Below are positions 31,173-42,001 of a DNA stretch of 64,000 bases, one piece after another. The first letter of the stretch is position 1, and each line of letters starts with the position of its first letter. The DNA comes from Cerioporus squamosus (taxonomy: Eukaryota > Basidiomycota > Agaricomycetes > Polyporales > Polyporaceae). The position numbers and the translations under genes were made by a program. Under the pieces are notes generated by a model, which was not told the origin of the DNA, did no database searches, and was given only the letters and a program-made list of their open reading frames with translations. Location: contig JABYQS010000069.1 of NCBI GenBank assembly GCA_022592435.1, forward strand, positions 62,001 to 126,000, in the 5' to 3' direction.

Positions 31173-34089
31173 CTACAACTTGCTCTTCTCAGCCTTCTTC
31201 ACATACGCAATCCCTGCGCCCAAGCACACCTGCAACGAATGCATCGTCAGCACTGGCAACCCCGTCAAGCAAGCCTCCACATGCGACTCACCTTCCCAGT
31301 CGCCAAGTTCTTCGTGACAAAAGTCAGCTCCGTTTCACCCTCATGACCCTTCGCCTGCGCGGGCCCAACCTCCCAGATGCTCGTCTCGAGCGCGTCCCCA
31401 GGCTTCACGGGCGCAGTGAAGCGCACGCCAAACAAGGTCAGCGACCGCGGGTCCCCGCCCCCGACGGCGGACACGATCGCGCGCGCGGCGAAGCCAAACG
31501 TCGCGAGCCCGTGCAGGATCACCCCGCCGAAGCCCGCCGACGCGCCAATCGCCGGGTCTGCGTGCGCGCGCGTGTCAGCAGGGATGAAGAGCAGGACATG
31601 GAGCGGACGCACTGATGTGGAGCTCGTTGTAGTCCCCGCTGAGCCGGTAGAGCACGGCCTGCTCGGGCGTCGTCTGGTCGCGCACGACGTAGTCGGGCTT
31701 GCGGTCCTTGGGCGGGTTCTTGGCCTGGGGCGGGCCTGCGATGCGCTTCGAGAAGTTCGTGCCAGTGGCTTTTGCGCCAAGGTTGAAAGAGCCGCTCTGT
31801 CGTTCGAGTCGTCAGACCAAAGGCCGAGGATGCGAGATGCGGCCAACGGAGACGCAATGTGAGGGAGGAAGACATACATAAAGCCGTGCGTAGGGCGTGC
31901 CCTGCGAGTCGACGAGCGTGGACTCGACTTCAAGGATGATACCGGACTCTGCAGCAGTGTGGACGGGTGTGTCATGAGCTCCGGCGCAACTGAGATGCAC
32001 TCCGACATACTGTTCTCCGAAATGGCGACGAGACGCTTCTTGATCTTCCAACCAGGACCGCTCACCGCGGGAAGAGGCTTGAGTATCTCGATCGACTGGC
32101 TGCCGTGCACCTAGAACCGCATCGCCCTCAACGACTTCAAGGCACGATCCATTGAGCGTGTAAACGCACACCACGGTTTGGGTCGAACTTGGGAAGACCG
32201 GGAACTGACTTGCCACCGGTCATAAGCTGGCGGAAGTTCACGACGTCTTGGCTCGTCCCTATAAAGGGCGACAGGGAGATCTCAATATCAGCATGTAGCC
32301 GGTGCGGACGAGCGCGACATCAAGACTCGCCTTTGAATGGCAGGACAACCGGGTACGTTGGGAATGGCGCCCAGGACTTGTCTGCAGGTGTGTGTTTCAG
32401 TTGTGGCCTGAGGCGCAGATGAATGCCATTGACATACCAAGTTCTGTAGACAAAGCAAGCATGAGTCAGCGCTCGAAGGATTACGACGGGCCAAGAAACC
32501 AGTGGGGAAGGAGTAACTGGGCCAAGAAACCAGTGGGGAAGGAGTAACTAATCCTCATGCACACCAGGAGAGGCAACTTCGACAACTGTCACAGACCTGG
32601 CGCGACTGCGCAAGTCCCGATGTTGCGGCAGATGCAGCAGTCGGGGAAGGCGTTAACCTCGCGATCTCTGAGGCCAAGGAGGCGGCCGTAAATAGATCGC
32701 ACAACTCCCTGGTCCCCACTGTCTTGGCTAGGCAACACAGGGGAAGACCGTTACCTGCATCTCAGGCAGGGTCGTAACATGCGACATGCGTTATGTCTGC
32801 GCCAAAGGAGCCGACGGTGGCACATATCGAAGAGCTGGCTCGTACACGAGCCCGGGACCTGGAGGGATGAGGGAAGCAATGGTCTACGGCTGTTTTCAGT
32901 GGAAGGCGATCTCTGATCATCAAAATTCTAGCCCGAGCGGAGCGACAAGAGAGTAGCACGTATTACTGTTATCTTGCAAAAGCCATTTCGTTTGGTTCTG
33001 GTTGGCTATGAGCGACTGGGCCTGTGCGGCCAAAGAATTGTCCACGAGTTGTCCTGGTCCTGGTCCGCGACCCTGCGCGACTCAGACAAAGAACGGCACT
33101 CCGGACGATTTGCAACATCGCCCTCTCTGAGCCACAGCTTACTACTAAGTGCTGCCTCTCATCCCGAAACGGCCCTCCAACCGCCGATGACCTCCTGCAA
33201 TCCATCACATGCACTCTCCCTTCGAGTCTCGTGAAATTTCAGAGAGCACGTCTACTGCAAACTGCTGGCTTGCCGTAGACGCACGCCAAGGCCCAAGTCC
33301 GCAGCTCGCAGGTTTTGTGGCTTCGGAGATGTTGGCGCAACACCTTTTTCCGACTTCTGCTATGATCTGCCGCAACACCGGACTCCTCCAAGCCCGGCAT
33401 GTGCCTGGCCGATGTCGCGGCAGATCCATGCCTGTCTGTCCACAGCCAACGGGTAGCCCACAGGCTCGCACATATCATATGAAGCTTTCACCGGGCAAAC
33501 CGGGCGAACTGCCCGTCATTGCATCGACTGGCCGAAGCGAATGCGAGGCGTCTCTTCTCTACATGATAGCTGCTGGAGCCAATGGTGGCGTCTCTCGAAC
33601 AGCTGGCTCCCGTGACATGCAAGGATAGGGGAGACAATGATTTACGGGGATTGTAGGTCGACCAGTCTTCTGGCCCGAGCAGAGCGACAAGAGAGCAGCC
33701 CACATTGCTGTACAACCATATCGTCCCTGCAGCCTTTGGCGGAGGTGGATGCATCGTGTACAAATAGTTCACGCCACGATGGCATCTTCCAACAGCAGCA
33801 TTCGAAGAACCCTGAGACTGTGGGCCAACCCATCGCGCTCGCCCACAAACTGGCTCGCTGGTGCACGGTACATTCCACCTAGACGAGAGTACGTACCGTT
33901 GATGATGGCAAAGTCATTGGCCTTGGCTCCTATGCCAGTCCCATACAGCAGCAAGTCCCTCTGGTTCCACGACACCTGACGCAAGGAGGTCAACGTCAGA
34001 TCCTGTGCGTTGTTCGAGTCTAAGTAACTCACCGGCTGGTCTTCGTACTGGTATCCGACGGCCGAGGCGAGGTCGTACTGCTGAGACAT
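31173..34089 (-). CDS. peroxisomal MaoC-like enoyl-CoA hydratase 2
   Basis: Hydrates trans-2-enoyl-CoA to (R)-3-hydroxyacyl-CoA in peroxisomal beta-oxidation. The double hot-dog protein starts MSQQYDLASAVGYQYEDQPV (34089), continues VSWNQRDLLLYGTGIGAKAN, SWAPFPTYPVVLPFKGTSQD, VPGLPKFDPNR, HGSQSIEILKPLPAVSG, GSFNLGAKATGTNFSKRIAG, DQTTPEQAVLYRLSGDYNEL and the catalytic DIDP-like stretch HIDPAIGASAGFGGVILHGL, and ends VKKAEKSKL. The final SKL is a peroxisomal PTS1 signal. Introns are short except the second (about 32444-33896, 1.45 kb). At its 3' junction I could not restore the frame: the pieces INE and PQLKHTPADKSW are one base out. One intron appears to use a GC donor (TTCAAAG then GCGAGT). 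Homology is clear; activity is uncertain because of that junction. Confidence 0.8.
32444..33896. other. 1.45-kb insertion-like intron in the MaoC gene
   Basis: All other introns of the gene are about 50-70 bp. This one holds no recognisable coding sequence but has internal repeats: two similar blocks around CCCGAGCRGAGCGACAAGAG at about 32930-32958 and 33675-33700, and a 31-bp tandem duplication near its right splice end in gene orientation. A non-autonomous mobile element is a reasonable guess. Terminal repeats and a target duplication were not found. Confidence 0.5.
32488..32549 (+). repeat. 31-bp perfect tandem duplication
   Basis: Two identical adjacent 31-bp units beginning GGGCCAAGAAACCAGTGGGG lie at 32488-32518 and 32519-32549, within the long MaoC intron. 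Perfect identity means a very recent duplication or an assembly artefact. Confidence 0.9.
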
Positions 34090-34833
34090 CCTGGTTCACG
34101 TCTGGTATAGCAACTGATAGAGTGTGGGGCAAGGGGCAGGAGGAGGAGGTCCAAGTGCAGGGGACATGATGCGGGGGAACGGTGAGCTGAAGTAACCGGT
34201 TCGGTTCGGCCTGTGCTTCTCCCCGAACCCGGCAGTCCCCGGTCGCCGACGCGTTCCCCGTGACCATCATGTGATTACGCGTCGAGGCGTGACCAGACGC
34301 GTAGTGTGACAAAGCCTTGCTCTTGCCTCCCGTTCCTTTCGCTCCCTCAGCCGGCTCGTACTTGTTCTTCCTCCGCCTAGCTTCCTGCTTCTTCTCTTGC
34401 TTGAGACAGCTTGGAGACTCTCCCTCTATCGACACGCATCTCACTTGGCGTCAATATTCACGCGAGGATATCTCGGACTTACTTAGAACCCTAGCACACC
34501 TCCGGAGCTCTGCGGAAGACCGTCCGCTACGCACGCACACTGGTGCTCGACACTGGAGATTGCATTGTTTCCTTATTTAGGCTCTACGCCGCTTGGAATT
34601 ATTTCTAAGTTCCAGCATAGATCCTCGCCCTCGCTCTACGAGAAAGGTCGATCAGTTGCCGGCCCTTGGCTGTTTTCGAAGTACCTCCTACCTGCGCCTG
34701 AAACTCCAGCCACCCTTTTGAAGCTCTAGGTCCTCAGCGAGCCCCTTGACATCTCTTCTCATGCGAGGAATAGTATGCCTACCGCGAGGATTCAATTGCC
34801 CATCGTGCCCAATTCGCCGCGCCACCAGCCGCT
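34090..34833. other. divergent promoter region
   Basis: Space between the MaoC start (minus) and the next plus-strand gene. No gene seen. GC-rich with pyrimidine tracts; likely holds both promoters. Confidence 0.45.
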
Positions 34834-35956
34834 TTGCCTTTGTCTTTGTTCTCCTCATATGCTCCGCGCCACTCCCCGCTTGCAATTGTGCGCTTTGTGC
34901 TGGACCTCAGGCAGCGGCGGGCCCAAGCGTTGACCGGGCGCACAGATATAAAAGCCTTCGTGAGCAACCACACTTCGACAATCCCCACTCTCCCGCACTC
35001 TCCTCGGTGTCTCTCACTGCTCACTCCCTTAGTACCTGCATACGCACAACTCGTACAAGCCCCCGATGGACGCCGTGCTCGAGACTTTCCGCAGTTTGAA
35101 CATCTCGGGCTCCCCGCAAACCCCCTGCCCGCCCAAACCACGTCCAACAACCAGCCCACTGAAGCTCAACGTGCTGCTGCCTACCGCGCCCCCCGCACGC
35201 TCGCGCTGAACGTCGAGCCCGAGCAATTGTACCCGATCGAGGTGGACGGCGTGCCCGGTCTGCGGATCTCGGACTGGGCCATAAAGGAGAATATGGAAGA
35301 CCCGTGGTACGGGTACATCCGCGACTTCGACCTCGGGTGGAAGAACATCGAGCACAACCTCCCGAAGAATGGCAGGCCGGTGTGCCTCTTCAAAGTTCGG
35401 GTGAGCGCAGTTTGTCTGTCGGAGATTGCAGATTGTGGCTGACGGTGTTGACGAACGTCTGCCGCTGGACGGTAGTCCCCGCGGACGGACAGACCGCAGC
35501 AGTCGCTGGAGTACGCGCACAATCTGATACTGTCGTCGAGTGGGCGGCCGTTGATGCTCGGCCACCTGATTTGCCAGTTCGTCAAGGCGCAGTGGCGCGA
35601 CTACCAGGTGAGCCCCCGTGGTCTTCACATCCGGGTTTCAGCCAGTACTCATGACTTCCCTTCGCTACCGTCCATGCTCTCACTCTCGTCCCACTCTCGG
35701 ACTACGTGCCTCGCATGCACAGGCCGTCACGAACCAGGTCCTGGAGCTGTACGTCGGACGCCAAGGAGGCCCGAGGACGCGGGAAGAAGCAAGCGCATAT
35801 GCTCGGCTGGTTCCCCTGGACGAGCTGTACATCGTCGCTGTCATGCGCGCGAACGTGAACGGGATCGAGGGGTGGTTCCCGAAGATCGAAAGACGGCCCA
35901 AGGCCAAGGTCCAGGTTGCCGGGGGATCGTCCAACGGCCGGCCGACTGCATTTTGA
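34834..35956 (+). CDS. conserved basidiomycete protein of unknown function
   Basis: I do not recognise a named domain, but the core looks conserved: ALNVEPEQLYPIEVDGVPGL, RISDWAIKENMEDPWYGYIR, DFDLGWKNIEHNLPKNGRPV, then after an intron RTDRPQQSLEYAHNLILSSS, PLMLGHLICQFVKAQWRDYQ, and after a second intron AVTNQVLELYVGRQGGPRTR, VPLDELYIVAVMRANVNGIE, ending GRPTAF. Soluble, no signal peptide evident. The start is unsettled. An ATG at 35066 opens a typical-looking N-terminus (MDAVLETFRSLNISGSP), but in a different frame from the core; the core frame is open back to an ATG at 34834. Either a frameshift near 35100-35200 or a start in the long frame. The gene lies head-to-head with the MaoC gene. 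Confidence 0.7.
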
Positions 35957-35969
35957 TACCCAGATACTA

Positions 35970-37827
35970 TCAGGGACACGGTGATACAATACAGCGCATT
36001 GTGACGATCTCAGTTCGAAGAACAGCATCCTTCTCTGTTGATGTATGGCTTCTCTGCCCTTCATGTGTGCCACTGTTCGCATAATCGCCTGAAAGGCCGC
36101 AATCGAAATCTTCAGAGAAGTCGACCTCGCTCGTCGTGGCTTCTGGCTCTAGAGATGCTCCCATGGAGCCAACGATTCGCTGTTCAAACACGAGCGTAGA
36201 GTTAGTGTGTGTGTCCGCGTCCGGTTCCGAGTGCGATAGACTGGATGAGCCAAGGTCGACAGATCTGTAACTGGCTCGTTGCAAGTCGAAGAGGAAGTTC
36301 GAGACTAGGATCACGGTGAGCCTGGAACCCGGAGTCCGTGAGCCACGCGTCAAAGATATGGGTGCCCTGCTGGTGAGGACGTACGGCTGAGCGAAGACAC
36401 TGATGTTGCCCGTGGCGTTCAAGGGGTCGTCAAACTATGACGGGCAGCAATAAAAGTTCGCATTAACGACCGACGTGCCGGGGCAACTGATGAACGATCA
36501 CGCACGGGGAGAGGCATCGCGAGTATGAGACGGAGTGAATTCAAAACAAACAGGACGCTGCACGTCGAGTTCATGAGTCTCACATCCATCTCGTCCGGTA
36601 TTGTCAGGGGAATCCTCACATGAAGTACAACATCCCTGAAGGGTTGTGCATCAACACCGGCCAGTCCGGAGAACGTAGCCTTGGAGCTCACCATTGCGAT
36701 ACATGACAGCCGTCAAGGACGACCGGCTGATCCCCTTCGTGCGCTGGCGGAGGCTGTACCAGGTCACACCAATGAGTACCACGTCGGATGCGATATGCGT
36801 CGTTCGCGCAGCTATCGAAACTACGATCAAACCAAGGGGATATGGTAAGTCACGCAGGCCACCGAAGAAGGTTACGAACGTACGTCTATAGGTTCAAGAG
36901 AAGCTCGTGCTTGTGTGCGAGTGGCAGTCGGGAACTACGTACTGTGTGGCTAAGGTCTGTCCGAGACCAGGAATCGCCGTGTTACACCCCCAGGCAGAGT
37001 CGACATGACCGGTCAGCCCGACCGCATATTGAGCCTGGATAGATTATTGTCAGTGCTCAGCTGCCAGTGCTCGCTCGCAGTACAGCGCAGCATCCCGTAC
37101 CATATCCATCCCGTATGGGACGAGGCTGAGGAGGAAGACAAAGACCGCCAGAGGCCGGTTCCTGTTAGTCAGTGCGTATGCTCGCACGGCGCCGAATGCT
37201 TGAGGATTTGGGCGACCTTCAGCTAGGGAGTATGACAGTTGAACATATAAACTAACCTGCCCACGGGATGTATATGGCATAGTAGAACACATCCATCGTC
37301 CTGATGTCGTTTGCGCATCTAAGAGGTGTGGCATGCATGTCAGTGATAATCCTCGCCAGTGTGGCAGCCGTGAGTTTCAGACGTACGCCTGCTCGATGTC
37401 ATCATCATCAGGAGCCATGGTTTTTGAACGCGCACACAGTAGTCGAGTACTCACAATTTCAGACTTGATCCATACTGACGCAAGTTCCATGATATAGCTG
37501 ATCAGGATGAGGTACCGGTTGAGCAGGAAGATTGCTGTGGCTCCCGTGAACTTCCGCTTCCAGAACAGCTCAACTTCTTCGCCGAAGGTGAGCATATGCT
37601 CGCAGATTATCAGCGCTAGCAGGACGAAATCGTAAGTTCCGATAGCTCCATGAACCAGACGGTGGCTACGGCAGTAAGAGCTCACTGTATGCGGCATAGA
37701 CTGCACTGTTACTGGCGAAGCTACGACAAAGAGGGGCCTCAGTATTGCTAGAGGGTCAAAGGATGTAGTGCATGCTCACGTACAGAGCTTGGTAGTTCTC
37801 GATAATAGCAGTCTCGGTGGCGGACAT
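35970..37827 (-). CDS. DUF6533 multi-pass membrane protein
   Basis: DUF6533 proteins are a large basidiomycete-expanded family of about seven membrane spans, with receptor-like topology but unknown function. The start MSATETAIIENYQALY (37827) and the signature segment EHMLTFGEEVELFWKRKFTG, TAIFLLNRYLILISYIMELA identify it. Later exons give SVLFVLNSLRLILAM, DVVLIGVTWYSLRQRTKGIS and the typical late block LTVILVSNFLFDLQRAS, followed by an acidic, hydrophilic C-tail. Several short introns; exon joins in the middle (36700-37350) were not all resolved. No obvious lesion. It is convergent with the preceding conserved gene, their stops about 15 bp apart. Confidence 0.75.
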
Positions 37828-39825
37828 TGCGATGAATCACAGACGCGGGAACAACGAAGCAAGAACTAGCCGCAGTGGAGACTCCGCGTCGCTGCGGTTA
37901 CTTGTACTTCAGCGAGCGTACTCATCAGAGAGACAATGCACATTGGCACTGGCGATGCGGCATGAGTGGATGGTCCGGGCAGTGCGGCGGACACACAAAC
38001 GCTCTGCGCTGAGAAGATTTCGCGACAGTGGGTCCACACTGGTGGCGCTATGCCACTGTAGCTGTGTCCTAGTGCTATGATCGTCATTTTCAAGGAGAGA
38101 CGGACCTAGAGTGTGCTTACACAATTGCTTCTCCACCAACCTATCTGTGTCCAAGCGGGAAGTTGGCTTTCAGTCGACCCCGGTAGGCGACTCGGTCTGA
38201 AAGGTAGCATGCTGGGAAGCGACAGGATTTGGCAAGCGACGCTCAGAGGGCACCAGAAGTGAGGTTCTCTGGGGGATTGGAGGCACATGGGTGAGATGGG
38301 GCGGTCGCAGATGCAGCGCACTCACTGATTATCGTTTAGGTTCCGATATTATGCCCATCGAACGACCTCCAATCGCTCGGCGATTGTGAACATCTTCGGT
38401 CATCCGTCCTTTGACCATGTTGGCCAGCTGAGCGCGGATTGGGCACTGAGAAGTGAGCTAAGTGAGCACGAGAACAGCAATTCTGAGACGTGGTGCCAGT
38501 GGAAGTCGAGCTGTACTGACGGGCCACATGAGCGCGATTGTTCCTATCCCGGCGAGTGTGGCAGACCGGACGTCTAATATCCACAGAAGCCTGAAAAAGT
38601 TATCCACCCGGCCTATGACCAAGCCAAAAGATGCGGCTTGCAACAGCAAACTACCGGCGCAAGGGCACATAGTTATACAGAGGCTAAGTGCCTCGAGGTA
38701 TGTGACGAGATGGATATGATGGAGGTTCGGGCAGTATACCTAACTCCACAATCATGGGCGTTGAATCCACGCAACCGCTTCATTCAATCAACATGCGATG
38801 CATATCGATGGCTTCGCGCATCCAGCGGTCATCTGTCAATGCCCGCGTGGTTCTGACCACCTCAAGAATATGCTCTCCACTCGGCATGACACAGGACTTC
38901 CTGTGGCATCTCCATGTAATGGGTCTTGCCTACGTGATTGGTCGGCGATGTGCTGACATGTAGAGCAGGGAGGGGGTTCGAAGACACGCACCTGTGTAAC
39001 CTCACCGATGTACTTATTCTCAGCGATGGCATTGAAGACTCTGCGGCAATTGCGAAACCCCCCTATGGCAGAACTTGGATAACGATTGCGAGCGAGCTCA
39101 GAAGTTGCGACAAGGAACAAGACAAGGAAACACTAAGACGTGGTTTACTTACTACGCGGTCTGGTTCGGTTCTACACAGCCCCTGTATTCACACGGATCA
39201 AGTCTCGAGCGCTCGCGGTGCTTGATGCTAACTTCGTGGTCCTCTTCCTCCCTCTCCCTCGTTATTCTGCCTTATGCACTCCTCCTCCCCGGCGTTCTTT
39301 CTCCATGCATGTGGTCGCGTGTTTGGAGCGTCCGAAACCGCGACGTGCACCATGTTTCAGGCCGACCTGCCAGGCCTTCGCCAGCCTGAGACCGAGGTTC
39401 GGCATTCCATGACCTGCAGTGGGAGTACTACTGAAATTCGAAACACCAGCTGACCACCGACGGCAGCGGCCTGCCAGTGGGCGTTGCAACTCAGGGGCGT
39501 CTCTTTAGTCGAAACTGACAGATTTCGTCTTTTGATGACGTTCGGCGCACCTGGATTAGCCTCGTGCTGTGCAACACGCCTCGATGTCCTCGATGTTGCG
39601 GGTCTTGGATCGATCCCGGCAGTTCTCACATCCTGGCTATACTCCAGGCTACCTCTGTCTGTGATCGCTGTACCTCGGAGATAGCTCGAAAGCATAACAT
39701 CGTATGTCGGGGGTCGGAACCGCCATAGGGCATGGTGCATACTCGTTGCGGCCATCGAAGGCCGATGCATCACTGGCATGCGCTCCGTACGTCAGCGGGC
39801 CCGCAGCGCACTCACTGCGATCTGC
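37828..39825. other. 2-kb region without a confident gene
   Basis: Mostly short overlapping ORFs. On the minus strand, two protein-like pieces stand out: around 39115-38992 (NRYPSSAIGGFRNCRRVFNA, then IAENKYIGEVTQ and a GTGCGTG donor) and around 38870-38795 (VVRTTRALTDDRWMREAIDM, then HRMLIE and a stop). They could be two exons of a small or decayed gene that I cannot name. Confidence 0.4.
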
Positions 39826-39834
39826 TATAAATAT
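39826..39834 (+). promoter_or_regulatory. TATA box of secreted protein gene 1
   Basis: TATAAATAT lies 89 bp before the ATG at 39915. The leader (TTTAACTCCAAGC) resembles that of the paralogue at 52523 (CTTAACCCCAAGC). Confidence 0.7.
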
Positions 39835-39914
39835 GGGGAGTTTCGCCCTCGAAAGATGCTCAACGACTTAGGTCTCACCCATCTCATCGTTCAGTTTAAC
39901 TCCAAGCATCAAGC

Positions 39915-40571
39915 ATGAAGGTCTTCTCCGTTCTCGCTGCCGCCGCGCTCTTCGCAGCAGGTTCAGTCTCCGCTGCCCCAGCTGCCGCTGAGGAGAACTT
40001 CCCCCTCATCATGGAGACCAAGTACGCCCGCCTACTACTCGCTTCCATCGTTCTCGTCTTGACTGTGTTTAGCTTTGACCTTCGCCAGTGCGCGCAGACT
40101 GAGCTGAAGTGGATTGGGGGAACTCGTGCGTTGCACCATCGCTACTTCACTCATGGTCATACTGACGATGATTTGTGTCTTGTAGCGGCGTACAACTTCG
40201 TAAGGAGCAACTTGCTGCATACCTTGATCGATCTGCTGACATCAACCATTCCTCTGTCGCTGCTCTGCATAGTCGTACGTCATGCCGTGTGGCTGCTGTG
40301 TTGAATGACCGCACTCATACGTTCTCGACAGGATGTACTTGAACGGAAAGCGTGCCGTCACTTGGTTCGACGCACCCAATCCGTTCAGTTGGGAGGTGAT
40401 CGTCTCTACTGGTACGTAGATACTAGCTTCAGAAGCGATGACTTCCCCACTCACAACGCCGCTCCCCCTCCAGGTACGGTCGTTCGGTTCGACGTCCAGG
40501 ACTCCGTAGGGAGGTCGTCGAGCTCGATTCCAGTGGTCGTTGGCCCCGGTAAGCCTGCGTTGTTTCAATGA
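39915..40571 (+). CDS. small secreted protein 1
   Basis: Begins with a clear signal peptide (MKVFSVLAAAALFAAGSVSA, cleavage expected near APA). The mature part is spliced from short exons: CAQTELKWIGGT, AYNF, then MYLNGKRAVTWFDAPNPFSW with EVIVST, and TVVRFDVQDSVGRSSSSIPV ending GKPALFQ. This is the pattern of basidiomycete secreted or cell-surface proteins with one beta-sandwich of the type Q-C-x-x-x-(Q/E)-L-x-W-x-G-G; no catalytic residues are visible. Exon borders between 40190 and 40330 are approximate. It shares layout, TATA box and leader with the gene at 52523. Function unknown; a wall or secreted-effector role would be a guess. Confidence 0.65.
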
Positions 40572-40752
40572 ATGTCACCACTTCCGCTGAACGCGACTCG
40601 TCCTCAGGCTTCGACAACTGCACTCTTATTGCGTAATCACTCTACTCACGTTCACTTCATATTGCATGATGATCATGGACATGCTTCTGCATACGGACTT
40701 TGCGATAATATACGACAAGGGCTAATGACAATTCATTCATACCATATTCCCA

Positions 40753-41437
40753 TCACAGCAATCCCGAGTAGAACCCCACCTTCTGCCATACATCTCTCGT
40801 CGAAGGATACGCCTCCACGAACTCCGCGACCCACGGCTTCGCGCTCCGGTAGAACGCGATCTCGACCCACAACATGCGAGCTCGAAGACGTCACTGGAAT
40901 CGACGTCCTTCCTCCGCCAGTCCGCGCGTTCCTGCCAGCCCTGCAGCTTCAACAAGAGGAGCGGAATGAGCGGCATGACAGGCAGATCGGAGATCTACTG
41001 CACGCTGTCGTGCGGCACGTTCGGGATGGTGAGTGTTGGGAGCCCAGGGACGAGGATGTCGACCTTGCAGCGCCGCACCGTCCGCTCGCCTGGCCATCGC
41101 GCAAAGAGACGGTACCAGAGCACCTTGTAGCGCTCTTCCGGTTTGGCGGAGGGGACGAGGTAGAAGTCGAGCATGCAGCACTCGACGAGGTATTATTTCA
41201 GCTCCTCTGGGTCGTGATGGCGTGTGAGGACGACCAGGTCCACATCTTGTCCCGGGGGTCGTTAGCGTGTGGTCTACGAGAGGGAAACTGCGCTGACAGT
41301 CGATGAGCACGGTGGGTGAGACTCACGTTCGGCATCCGATGGGCACCATGTAGCTGGCATGCAGTGCTTCCGAAGAGACAGCTGCGCAGCCGCAGGAGGT
41401 GGAAGAGGCCCACGGCTATGTCTGCGATCTCGCCGAT
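40753..41437 (-). pseudogene. nucleotidyltransferase-fold gene, copy A, decayed
   Basis: Clear relative of the two intact copies at 49152 and 58693: EIADIAVGLFHLLRLRSCLF, GSTACQLHGAHRMPN, intron at the same place, DVDLVVLTRHHDPEELK, then TAA, YLVECC, RRCKVDILVPGLPTLTIPNV, a TAG before ISDLPVMP, LIPLLLLKLQGWQER, then a frame change into PWVAEFVEAYPSTRDVWQKV. The frame before EIADI also meets a stop (CTGAAG TAG). With at least two nonsense codons and one frameshift it cannot make the full protein, though the GS, D-x-D and third acidic motif remain readable. It lies about 400 bp left of the transposon, in the same orientation as copy B on its right. Confidence 0.85.
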
Positions 41438-41834
41438 CTACTTCAGCGTAGGGCATGCGCGCGACATCGCGGAGAAATTGGCGGCGGTCGAAGAGTCAGC
41501 GATCGTGGTTAAATTTCCTCGCGATAGCTCCAAGACATACGTTTGGGTGCTCACAGCATCCAGGACTCCGTCGGCTGTCATGAAGTTCAAGTGTTACGCT
41601 TGTAGGCCTGGGTATGCCTCCCCAGTCCGAACCTCCTGCCTACGCTGATCTTAGCTTGTATGCCGACCTCAACAACTGCAGCACCATCGGCTACCGAAGT
41701 CATCGTCCGATCGCTGCTCCAGTGCCACTGCATGAATGCATGAACGGACTTCCTCGTGAACTTATGAACATTCGCAATTGGACTTCAGTCTGATAGGTAT
41801 ACAGCATGACTTAATCCGAGTCAATCTCGCCCGC

Positions 41835-41863
41835 GTACATCAGGGAAAACTCCCAGCCATAAT
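41835..41863 (+). repeat. left terminal inverted repeat
   Basis: 29 bp, starting GTACATCAGGGAAAACTCCC and ending CATAAT. Differs from the right end (reverse-complemented) only at position 21 (A versus C). Confidence 0.9.
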
Positions 41864-42001
41864 TAGCTCTAATTTATTGAGGTCGTGCACCTAACTGTCT
41901 AATAATCACATCATGGGTTCTAATCAGCCTATTGGCGACCTAATCCGCGCGCTGGATTGCATAAGATGCAATAAGTTCCCTTGGATAACACTAGTGACTA
42001 C

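Noticed and set aside
39490..39680. Plus-strand ORF before secreted protein 1
   Set aside because: No homology, no splice context, and it lies in the promoter side of a good gene.
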